Source: Anaerolineae bacterium
Lineage (GTDB): Bacteria; Chloroflexota; Anaerolineae; JAFGEY01
Assembly (NCBI GenBank): GCA_016931365.1
Contig: JAFGEY010000307.1
Span: forward strand, 1 to 29,452
Length of the DNA: 29,452 nt
Direction: 5' to 3'
The notes beneath the pieces are model-generated. The model saw only the letters and a list, made by a program, of their open reading frames with translations, was not told the DNA's origin and made no database searches. This document shows, one piece after another, positions 1-7,715 of this stretch. Made by a program: the position numbers and the translations under genes. Each line of letters opens with the position of its first letter. Position 1 is the stretch's first letter.

Positions 1-1324
<1,324 letters not shown>

Positions 1325-1334
1325 CGGCGCCGCG

Positions 1335-1601
1335 ATGGCTGTATTGTGGTTTTTTGTAGGGGGACTGGCCGAATGGGTCAACATGCTCATTCGCCGATGG
1401 ACAGTGTGGCAGGCGCCCAAACTCGAACCGGGCTGGGCCGTCTTTTTGATTCTGTCCGGGTTCGTAGTCCGGCTGGCGTGGATGGTATTGATTTTGGGAC
1501 TGGCACTGGCCCAAGATCCTGCTTTTGGCATAGCCGCGTTTGCAGGCTACTGGGTATCGAGGTGGGTATCGATCGGGCGAATAATGCGCAAGACAATGTG
1601 A
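1335..1601 (+). CDS. atpR: N-ATPase accessory membrane subunit AtpR
   Basis: This is an 88-residue hydrophobic protein located exactly where N-ATPase operons encode AtpR. It has about three membrane segments, near residues 2-19, 35-56 and 65-80. An arginine lies inside the second one (R46, in the context SGFVVRLAW) and another follows GYWVS near residue 81. Membrane-embedded arginines next to the a subunit are the hallmark of AtpR, which is thought to interact with the c-ring during assembly or function. The ATG at 1335 lies 10 bases after the epsilon stop codon, without a strong Shine-Dalgarno, which suggests coupling to upstream translation. The usual preceding gene atpQ is missing here. 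Identification is by position, size and hydropathy rather than by a catalytic motif. Confidence 0.75.
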   Translation: MAVLWFFVGGLAEWVNMLIRRWTVWQAPKLEPGWAVFLILSGFVVRLAWMVLILGLALAQDPAFGIAAFAGYWVSRWVSIGRIMRKTM

Positions 1602-1611
1602 GGAGCTCTGG

Positions 1612-2229
1612 ATGGATACGGTTTTTTCCGTGGTGGCGTTTCGTATACCGTGGCTCGAAATCCCAGTGCGGAATTCGGTTGTTGCTACCTGGATCATGAT
1701 GGCAATGGTCGTGCTCGGAGTGATCCTTTTGCAAAAAAAATTGCCGTTCGTGCTCGAAATGCTGTTCGATTTCATCACCGATCTGGTCGGCAGTTTTATC
1801 CCCGGATCACCATCACCCTATGTTCCCTACCTGGGTTCCTTGTTCGTTTTTATCGCCGTGGCCAACTTTTTGGGCAATGTGCCGATGCTGTTCACGCCCA
1901 CACGCGACATCAACACGCCACTGGCCCTGGCCCTGGTGTCGCTGATCATGTCAATTGTTTTTGGCCTCCGGGTCAAGGGGATCAAGTTTTTTTTGCATCC
2001 GTTGGTCATTTTTGATGTGATCGGCTATGTCAGCCGCACCATGTCGCTGACCCTGCGTTTGTTCGGCAACATCATTGCCGGTGAGGTCATTGTTGCCGTC
2101 ATTTCGGACTTGGTGCCCGTCGGCGCGCCGTTGGTGATGGTCGCCCTGACCGCCATTGGCACCTTGATGCAGGCGTATGTGTTTACCGTGCTGAATGCAT
2201 CCTATATCGCCAATGCGGTTGGTGATTAA
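1612..2229 (+). CDS. atpB: N-type F-ATPase subunit a
   Basis: This is the membrane a subunit that forms the two ion half-channels beside the c-ring. The 205-residue protein has five or six hydrophobic segments. The essential arginine is R149 in the conserved stretch SLTLRLFGNIIAGE. The segment FIAVANFLGNVP is another typical a-subunit landmark. It is shorter than the housekeeping a subunit (about 240-270 residues), which is usual for N-ATPases. The ATG at 1612 follows a GAGGAG Shine-Dalgarno by about six bases and begins 10 bases after atpR, so it belongs to the same transcript. Together with the c subunit it determines whether Na+ or H+ is moved. Confidence 0.95.
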   Translation: MDTVFSVVAFRIPWLEIPVRNSVVATWIMMAMVVLGVILLQKKLPFVLEMLFDFITDLVGSFIPGSPSPYVPYLGSLFVFIAVANFLGNVPMLFTPTRDINTPLALALVSLIMSIVFGLRVKGIKFFLHPLVIFDVIGYVSRTMSLTLRLFGNIIAGEVIVAVISDLVPVGAPLVMVALTAIGTLMQAYVFTVLNASYIANAVGD

Positions 2230-2287
2230 ATACGTTGCGACGATCCAATCGTGGCAGATAAAATGCAAAAACATGGAGGTATAGACA

Positions 2288-2569
2288 ATGTTTGAACTGG
2301 AATCGGGAACGTTGATCACCGTGATCACCATCTTGACTGCGGCCATAGCGATGGTGCTGGGCGCAATCGCGCCGGCGGTGGTCGAGGGGCTGGCTGTGCT
2401 CAAAGCGTTGGATGGGATGACCCGCCAGCCAGAAGCGGCCAATACCCTGCGCGGCACACTGATTATTGCGATGGCTTTGCTTGAATCGACGGCGATTTAC
2501 GTGCTGCTGATCTGCCTGATTTTGCTTTTCGCTAACCCCTTGCTCGATCGATTCTTTCCTACAGGCTGA
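2288..2569 (+). CDS. atpE: N-type F-ATPase subunit c with two-carboxylate ion site
   Basis: This is the rotor c subunit, a 93-residue hairpin of two membrane helices around a polar loop (TRQPEA, residues 45-50). The ion-binding carboxylate is E66 in the second helix and lies in ESTAIY, which matches the ESTxxY sodium-ligand pattern. In the first helix, position 33 is a glutamate (PAVVEG) where sodium c subunits such as that of Ilyobacter have glutamine. Two carboxylates of this kind are known from the Fusobacterium nucleatum Na+ c-ring. Seen directly: the residues. Known from the family: the ligand roles. Inferred: sodium coupling. The ATG at 2288 follows a strong GGAGG by seven bases. Confidence 0.95.
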   Translation: MFELESGTLITVITILTAAIAMVLGAIAPAVVEGLAVLKALDGMTRQPEAANTLRGTLIIAMALLESTAIYVLLICLILLFANPLLDRFFPTG

Positions 2570-2652
2570 CGGGCCAGGTCGGATGTATGGCTGTTTGATG
2601 AGTATCTATCCTGTGAGATTTTTTCTTGTGCGATGGAACCTGTTGTCTGCAC

Positions 2653-2806
2653 GAGGATTTTCCGGACGGCAAGACCCCGTTCAGTCGGCACACATGCTGG
2701 TCCGACTGATTCGGGATAGGGCCTATCTCCCAAGATTCTTGTCTTTTGTGCAAGGATCTTTCCGAGCAACAACGCTCTGTTCAGTTCCGATTGATTCGGG
2801 ATAGGA
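2653..2806 (+). repeat. Degenerate tandem duplication with hairpin between atpE and atpF
   Basis: The 244-base gap between atpE and atpF contains two related copies of a short block, roughly 2653-2720 and 2750-2806. The best-matched part is CCGACTGATTCGGGATAGG at 2702-2720 against CCGATTGATTCGGGATAGG at 2788-2806, one mismatch in 19. Both copies also carry GTTCAG and a GGAT-TTTCC-like segment upstream. The second copy supplies the ribosome-binding site of atpF (ATAGGA before the ATG at 2814). Within copy one, CAGTCGG (2682-2688) can pair with CCGACTG (2702-2708), followed by a small GATAG/CTATC hairpin. No gene is visible in the gap. The structure may help set the high c:b subunit ratio by RNA processing or partial termination; that is inference. 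Confidence 0.6.
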
Positions 2807-2813
2807 CAAGTTT

Positions 2814-3596
2814 ATGCTAAAACTGGATTTCTGGACCGTCGTCTTTCAGGTCGTCAATTTTACTGCCCTGGCCTTGCTGCTCTATTGGCTCCTCTTCAAG
2901 CCGATGTCCAGGATGATCAGGGCGCGGCAGGAAGAAAAAGAGCGCCTGGTACGTGAGTTGGAACACGAACGCCAGATGCTGTCCGTGCAGCGTGCCAACC
3001 TTGACGAGCGGCTGTCCAGGCTTGATGAGGAGACAGCCAATATTCTGATGCTGGCCCGTGAGCAGGCCGAGGCCGATCGCGCCGAGTTGCTCCAGGAAGC
3101 GCGCGCCGAAGTGGAACAAATCCTTGCTGAGGCGCACACCGATGCCTACCGCATTCGCAAGCAGGCAGTGGACACTTTTCATGGCGATTTGATCAACGCG
3201 CTTCTTGACGTGAGCGGCATTGTCATTGGCAATGTGGTGTCACCACAGGTGCACGACGCAATGGTGAGGCAGTTGACCGATCACATCTGGGAAATGGGGC
3301 GCACCGAGATTCAGCGTGTGGAGGCATTTCGCCAGTCGCTGGGTAGCCGCGAGCCAACCGCCCATATCACCACAGCCAAGCCGCTGACGCAGGATCACCA
3401 GGGCTTGCTGGCGCGCACCTTCACCGCGCTGGCCGATCGCCACATCAACCTCGAAGTGCGCATCGATCACAAGATGGTGGCCGGCGTGCGCGTGCGCATT
3501 GGCGATTTGATGGTCGACAGCTCGATTATGGGGCAATTGGAAGAATTGCGCGAACAGGCGGCGCAGAGCCTGGAGGAAATAATCACTTATGAGTGA
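2814..3596 (+). CDS. atpF: N-type F-ATPase subunit b with delta-like C-terminal domain
   Basis: This is the peripheral stalk subunit. One membrane helix (about residues 7-28, ending in LLFKPM) is followed by a long charged coiled coil typical of subunit b. The C-terminal part, about residues 190-260, looks like the delta subunit: GVRVRIGDLMVDSSIMGQLEELRE matches the delta C-terminal signature in spirit and in position. There is no separate delta gene in the operon, so this 260-residue fusion probably supplies both functions, as in other N-ATPases, where b is unusually long. Its ATG lies 7 bases after an AGGA element inside the upstream repeat. The last 8 bases overlap the start of atpA, indicating translational coupling. 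Confidence 0.9.
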   Translation: MLKLDFWTVVFQVVNFTALALLLYWLLFKPMSRMIRARQEEKERLVRELEHERQMLSVQRANLDERLSRLDEETANILMLAREQAEADRAELLQEARAEVEQILAEAHTDAYRIRKQAVDTFHGDLINALLDVSGIVIGNVVSPQVHDAMVRQLTDHIWEMGRTEIQRVEAFRQSLGSREPTAHITTAKPLTQDHQGLLARTFTALADRHINLEVRIDHKMVAGVRVRIGDLMVDSSIMGQLEELREQAAQSLEEIITYE

Positions 3597-5262
3597 CTCC
3601 GTTCTGCGACCCGATGTGGTGTCAGTCTTGCAAGCGCTCCGCCAACGCGCAAAAGAACTCTCGCCGGTGCAGTTGCACGACGTAACCATGATCAAGCAAA
3701 TCAGCGATCAGGCTGCCGACATCCTGGGCACCAAGTCCATCCAGCCCATGATCAAACCGGTGCTGGATACGCTGACGGCGCAGGCACGCCAGGTGCAAAA
3801 CAGGGTGCGTTTTACCGATGTGGGCACCGTGCAGCGTATCGGCGATGGCGTGGCCAAGCTCTCAGGTCTGCCCAATGCGCGCACCGACGAGCTGGTCAAC
3901 TTTGCCACCGGTGTGGAGGGAATGATCCTCAACCTGGAACGATCGGCCATCGACGTAATTCTGCTCGGCTCGGACGAAGGCATCCAGGGCGGCGATCTAG
4001 TCACGGGAACCGGACATCGCTTGCAGGTTCCGGTGGGGCGCACGCTGTTAGGACGGGTGATCGACCCGCTCGGCGACCCGCTGGATGGTTACGGCCCGGT
4101 GGACGCGATCGAGATGGCGTTCTTGGAACGCAACGCGCCGGGGATCATCGAGCGGCAGCCGGTGCACGATCCGCTGTCGACCGGAGTAAAGGTGATCGAT
4201 GCGCTGGTGCCGATTGGCCGCGGCCAGCGCGAACTGATCGTCGGCGATCGGCAGACGGGCAAGACCACCATTGCCGTGGATACTATCCTTAATCAAAAGG
4301 AAAGCGGCGTGCTGTGCATTTATGTGGCGATCGGCCAGAAAAAATCGACCACCCTGGCAGTGATCGAAACTTTGCGCGAACGCGGCGCGCTCGACTATAC
4401 CATCGTCGTCGTCTCCAGCTCTGACGACCCGCCCGCACTGCGCTATCTGGCTCCTTATGCCGGATGCACGATGGCCGAGGCGCTGATGTATGATGGCAAC
4501 GACGTGCTTGTCGTCTATGATGACCTTTCCAAGCATGCCGACGCCTACCGCGAGTTGAGCCTGCTCTTGCGCCGCCCACCGGGCCGTGAAGCCTATCCTG
4601 GTGACATTTTTTACCTGCACGCGCGCCTGTTGGAGCGGGCCTGCAAATTGGCCGAGGATTTAGGCGGTGGATCGATCACGGCGTTACCCATTGCCGAAAC
4701 CCAGCGCGGCGACATCGCGGCCTACATTCCCACCAACCTGATCTCGATCACCGACGGGCAGATCGTGCTCGACGCCGACATTTTCAACCGCAACCTGCAC
4801 CCGGCAGTCAACGTCGGTACGTCCGTGTCGCGTGTCGGCGGCGCGGCGCAGACCAAAGCGATGCGCGATGTGGCGAGTAAACTCAAGCTCGACCTGGCCC
4901 AGTATGAAGAAGTCGCCCGTTTTGCCCGTTTTGGCACCGAAGTTGACGAGGCGACACAGCGCCAGATTCAACGCGGCATGCGCCTGCAAGCAGCCCTCAA
5001 ACAGGACGAGCATCACCCACTGGCTCCGGCCGATCAGGTGATCGTGCTCTCGGCGGCGGTCGGCGGCCACCTGGATGAGGTCAATCCCGAAGACGTGCCC
5101 GAATTTGAGCGGCAGTTGTTGTCGGCATTTGCGTCAAAGCACGGCGAGACCTGGCAAAGGATGAATCAGGCGGGCACGTTGAGCGCCGAGACGCGCGAGG
5201 TGATGGCCCAGACGCTGACCGAATTCCGCACCTCCTGGGCACAAAGGAGCCGTATGGGATGA
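3589..5262 (+). CDS. atpA: N-type F-ATPase subunit alpha
   Basis: This is the non-catalytic nucleotide-binding alpha subunit of F1, 557 residues and complete. The P-loop GDRQTGKTT starts at residue 219, with K225 as the phosphate-binding lysine. Downstream are the family stretches YLAPYAGC, PPGREAYPGDIFYLHARLLERA and the arginine-finger region VGTSVSRVGGAAQ. The product is somewhat longer than a typical alpha subunit (about 500-515 residues). The extra length is mainly at the N-terminus, probably to contact the fused b/delta subunit. The start overlaps atpF (ATG within ATGAGTGA). The end overlaps the next gene in the form ATGA, so the PII-like gene is coupled to it. Confidence 0.97.
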   Translation: MSDSVLRPDVVSVLQALRQRAKELSPVQLHDVTMIKQISDQAADILGTKSIQPMIKPVLDTLTAQARQVQNRVRFTDVGTVQRIGDGVAKLSGLPNARTDELVNFATGVEGMILNLERSAIDVILLGSDEGIQGGDLVTGTGHRLQVPVGRTLLGRVIDPLGDPLDGYGPVDAIEMAFLERNAPGIIERQPVHDPLSTGVKVIDALVPIGRGQRELIVGDRQTGKTTIAVDTILNQKESGVLCIYVAIGQKKSTTLAVIETLRERGALDYTIVVVSSSDDPPALRYLAPYAGCTMAEALMYDGNDVLVVYDDLSKHADAYRELSLLLRRPPGREAYPGDIFYLHARLLERACKLAEDLGGGSITALPIAETQRGDIAAYIPTNLISITDGQIVLDADIFNRNLHPAVNVGTSVSRVGGAAQTKAMRDVASKLKLDLAQYEEVARFARFGTEVDEATQRQIQRGMRLQAALKQDEHHPLAPADQVIVLSAAVGGHLDEVNPEDVPEFERQLLSAFASKHGETWQRMNQAGTLSAETREVMAQTLTEFRTSWAQRSRMG

Positions 5263-5579
5263 AAATGGTGATGGCTATTGTCCAACGTGACGAGACAGCG
5301 CATGTCATGGAGGCCTTGATCGCCGCCGGGCACACAGCGACGTTCAACGAAAGCCGGGGCGGAGTGCTGCGCCAGGCCAGCAATACGCTCTTTATCGCCA
5401 CCCAAGCCGATCGATTGCAAGAAGTCCTGGATATTATCAGGGAAAACTGTCGCTCTTCCGTCTCGATGGATTCGACCCAGGCCGATGAAGCCGCGTCGCC
5501 GCTGTCCACACACTCCTGGGCCCAGGTCGGCGGCGCGGTGGTGATAGTCTGGAGTATCGATCAATTTGATGTTTATTAG
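5259..5579 (+). CDS. PII-like cyclic-di-AMP receptor family protein (DarA/PstA-like) inside the ATPase operon
   Basis: This 106-residue protein resembles the PII-like c-di-AMP receptor family (DarA of Bacillus, PstA of Staphylococcus). The N-terminus MKMVMAIVQRDE matches the first strand of that fold. Residues 34-47 (GGVLRQASNTLFIA) match the GGFLKSGNTTFMI ligand loop, with V36 replacing the usual phenylalanine. The C-terminus QVGGAVVIVWSIDQF (residues 89-103) matches the final strand. The family forms trimers that bind c-di-AMP between subunits. The gene starts within the atpA stop (ATGA) and ends 8 bases before atpG, so it is a genuine operon member. N-ATPase operons normally run directly from atpA to atpG. 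Family assignment is by remembered sequence similarity; ligand binding and a role in controlling the pump are inferences. Confidence 0.8.
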   Translation: MKMVMAIVQRDETAHVMEALIAAGHTATFNESRGGVLRQASNTLFIATQADRLQEVLDIIRENCRSSVSMDSTQADEAASPLSTHSWAQVGGAVVIVWSIDQFDVY

Positions 5580-5587
5580 CGGGGTAT

Positions 5588-6469
5588 ATGGCTGATCAAG
5601 ACCGCATTCAAACCCGATTACAGAATATTCGCGCCGTTGAGCCGATTTTCGGCGCTATGCGCACGATCTCGCTTGGAAACTGGCAGGGCGCGATCAGCCG
5701 CCAGGGACGCATCCAGCCGTTCGGCGAGCGGCTGATCGATCTGCTGCCGGCGGTGCTCACCCATCTCGCGCGCCAGCGGCGCCGGCAAAAAAGTATCGGG
5801 GCCAGCCGGATCGCTGTTCTAGTGATCGGCAGCGAGCGCGGGCTGTGTGGTGCGTTCAATATGAATCTGTCCGTCTATGTACAGGCACAGTTGGCGCAAT
5901 ACCGAGCTGCCGATGTCGAGGTCGAGTTGTACACGCTTGGGCGGCGTATTCAACGCATTCTGAAACGGCGAGGGATTTCGATTGCCGAATCTCGCCCGCT
6001 CCCCACCACCTCGCTTCCGGGCCGCGATCTCGCCACCGAATTAATCGACTGCTGGCTGGCTGATTACGAAGCGTACAAGATCGATGCGGTGGACGTGATC
6101 TATAATGCATACCGAAACTCGACGCTGTACGAGCAAACCACACTTCGCCTGCTTCCACCCCGGCTGCCAGCATTGGACGTGAACGCACAGTCCTGGCCGC
6201 CGCCCTATATCGACACCGACGCCGTCGCCCTCTATACACACATCATCCAGTTGTGGACGGCAACCGAGATGTACCGCATTTTGCTCGATTCAGCAGCGGC
6301 CGAACATGCGGCGCGGTTCCAGTTGATGGAAGCAGCCACGCAGAACGCCGAAAGGCTGATTGTGGAATTGACCCAGCTCGTCCAATCGGCGCGCAAGCAA
6401 GCCATTACCCAGGAGACACAAGAACTGGCGGTGAGTGCGGGACTGATCGGCACTGTCCCCGACCGATAA
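5588..6469 (+). CDS. atpG: N-type F-ATPase subunit gamma
   Basis: This is the rotating central shaft, 293 residues. The N-terminal helix (QTRLQNIRAVEPIFGAMRTIS) and C-terminal helix (EHAARFQLMEAATQNAERL) form the coiled coil that penetrates the alpha/beta hexamer. The central domain carries VIGSERGLCGAFN, the standard gamma landmark. It is the last gene of the ATPase operon, 8 bases after the PII-like gene, with a GGGG element directly before its ATG. The N-terminal region lacks the usual MetLys-rich opening of housekeeping gamma subunits, as is common in N-type enzymes. No terminator is visible in the 86 bases that follow, so read-through into the opine dehydrogenase gene is possible. Confidence 0.93.
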   Translation: MADQDRIQTRLQNIRAVEPIFGAMRTISLGNWQGAISRQGRIQPFGERLIDLLPAVLTHLARQRRRQKSIGASRIAVLVIGSERGLCGAFNMNLSVYVQAQLAQYRAADVEVELYTLGRRIQRILKRRGISIAESRPLPTTSLPGRDLATELIDCWLADYEAYKIDAVDVIYNAYRNSTLYEQTTLRLLPPRLPALDVNAQSWPPPYIDTDAVALYTHIIQLWTATEMYRILLDSAAAEHAARFQLMEAATQNAERLIVELTQLVQSARKQAITQETQELAVSAGLIGTVPDR

Positions 6470-6501
6470 CTCGCCTGGGGTCTGGCCTACAGATCGTCAT
6501 T

Positions 6502-6535
6502 TTGGGTAAATCTATGATTTGAGGCGTAATACGCC
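6502..6535 (+). promoter_or_regulatory. Weak promoter and small hairpins upstream of the opine dehydrogenase gene
   Basis: Two short perfect hairpins lie in the gap after atpG: AAATC/GATTT (6508-6520) and GGCGT/ACGCC (6523-6535), each with a three-base loop. TTGGGT (6502-6507) and TAATAC (6527-6532), 19 bases apart, could be a poor promoter. None of this is strong, and transcription could simply continue from the ATPase operon. Confidence 0.25.
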
Positions 6536-6555
6536 GCTATGGAAAGGAGTGGGAT

Positions 6556-7668
6556 ATGTCAAACCACAACGTTCATTTTACAGTCATCGGCGCCGGGCAC
6601 GGCGGCAAGGCGATGGCCGCTCATCTGGCATTGATGGGTTTTCCGGTCACACTCTACAACCGCACCGACGCGCACATTGCCGCCATCCGCGCACGCGGCG
6701 GCATCCAACTGACCTTTGCCGACGGGCAGGGCGTAGACGGGTTTGCCGCTTTGCAGAATGCGACCTCGGACCTGGCGGAGGCCCTGGCCGAAGCCCGGGT
6801 AGTAATGGTGGTCATTCCGGCCTCCGCCCACCGCGACCTGGCCTGTAAAATCGCGCCCCATCTACAAGACGGGCAGATTGTGGTGCTCAACCCCGGCCGT
6901 ACCTGTGGGGCGATCGAGTTTGCCTACGTGTTGCGTGCGCAAGGCTGCACCGCCGACGTCACCCTGGCCGAAGCGGAAACCCTGATCTATGCCAGCCGTT
7001 CCGACGGCCCGGCCCAGGCGCGCATTTTTCGCATCAAGGATGCCGTGCCGCTGGCCGCGCTGCCGGCGATACGGACGGGGCGGGTGCTCAAAGCGCTGGC
7101 TCCGGCTTACCCGCAATTCATCGACGGGGAGAACGTGCTCAACACCAGCCTGAACAATATGGGCGCCATTTTTCACCCGGCGCTGACCCTGCTCAACGCC
7201 GGGCGTATCGAATCGACACATGGCGATTACCAGTTTTATATCGAAGGCGTCACTGCTTCGGTGGCGCGCGTGCTGGAGGCAATGGATCGCGAGCGAGTGA
7301 CAGTGGCCGCCTCGCTGGGCATTCGCGCTCGCACAGCGATCGAATGGCTGCAACTGGCCTACGACGCGCGCGGCTCCAGCCTCAATGAGGCGATCCACAA
7401 CAACCCCGGTTATTATGGGATCAAAGGCCCGGCCAATCTGGAGCACCGCTACATTTTTGAGGACGTGCCGATGAGCCTGGTGCCGATCGCCGCCCTGGGG
7501 CGGCAGTACGGCGTGCAGGTGGCAGCGATGGACGCCATCGTCCGCCTGGCCTGCATCGTCCACCAGACCGATTACTGGCGCACCGGACGCACGCTAGACA
7601 AACTGGGACTGCAGGGTTTGAGCGTGAGCGAGTTGACCACCTATGTCAATGAGGGGAATTTGCCCTAA
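6556..7668 (+). CDS. Opine dehydrogenase family NAD(P)-dependent oxidoreductase
   Basis: This 370-residue protein has the two-domain build of octopine/nopaline dehydrogenases. An N-terminal Rossmann domain has the nucleotide-binding loop GAGHGGKAMAAH (about residues 12-23) and VVMVVIPASAH near residue 85. The alpha-helical C-terminal domain, with NNMGAIFHPALTL around residue 200, carries the asparagine and histidine expected at the active site. Such enzymes reductively condense an amino acid amino group with a 2-oxo acid, or run in reverse. The ATG at 6556 has a good AAAGGAG Shine-Dalgarno. The next gene, a B12-dependent mutase-like protein, starts 47 bases downstream and is probably co-transcribed. 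The pairing suggests amino acid or opine metabolism. Substrates cannot be read from sequence. Confidence 0.85.
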   Translation: MSNHNVHFTVIGAGHGGKAMAAHLALMGFPVTLYNRTDAHIAAIRARGGIQLTFADGQGVDGFAALQNATSDLAEALAEARVVMVVIPASAHRDLACKIAPHLQDGQIVVLNPGRTCGAIEFAYVLRAQGCTADVTLAEAETLIYASRSDGPAQARIFRIKDAVPLAALPAIRTGRVLKALAPAYPQFIDGENVLNTSLNNMGAIFHPALTLLNAGRIESTHGDYQFYIEGVTASVARVLEAMDRERVTVAASLGIRARTAIEWLQLAYDARGSSLNEAIHNNPGYYGIKGPANLEHRYIFEDVPMSLVPIAALGRQYGVQVAAMDAIVRLACIVHQTDYWRTGRTLDKLGLQGLSVSELTTYVNEGNLP

Positions 7669-7676
7669 ATGAAAGA

Positions 7677-7703
7677 CCTCTGGTTTTTGACAAAAACCAG
7701 GGG
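7677..7703 (+). promoter_or_regulatory. Intercistronic stem-loop in front of a ribosome-binding site
   Basis: CTGGTTTTT (7680-7688) and AAAAACCAG (7692-7700) pair perfectly around a GAC loop, and three more base pairs (one G:U) extend the stem to 7677/7703. It ends just before the GGAGGGAG ribosome-binding site of the downstream gene. A run of Ts lies in the stem rather than after it, so it is not a classic terminator. It could stabilise the downstream message or tune translation. Confidence 0.5.
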
Positions 7704-7715
7704 GCGGAGGGAGAA

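Noticed and set aside
6862..7563. Minus-strand open frame of 233 codons opposite the opine dehydrogenase gene
   Set aside because: Antisense shadow of a gene with clear Rossmann and active-site motifs. Composition rich in histidine, arginine and glutamine is typical of shadows.
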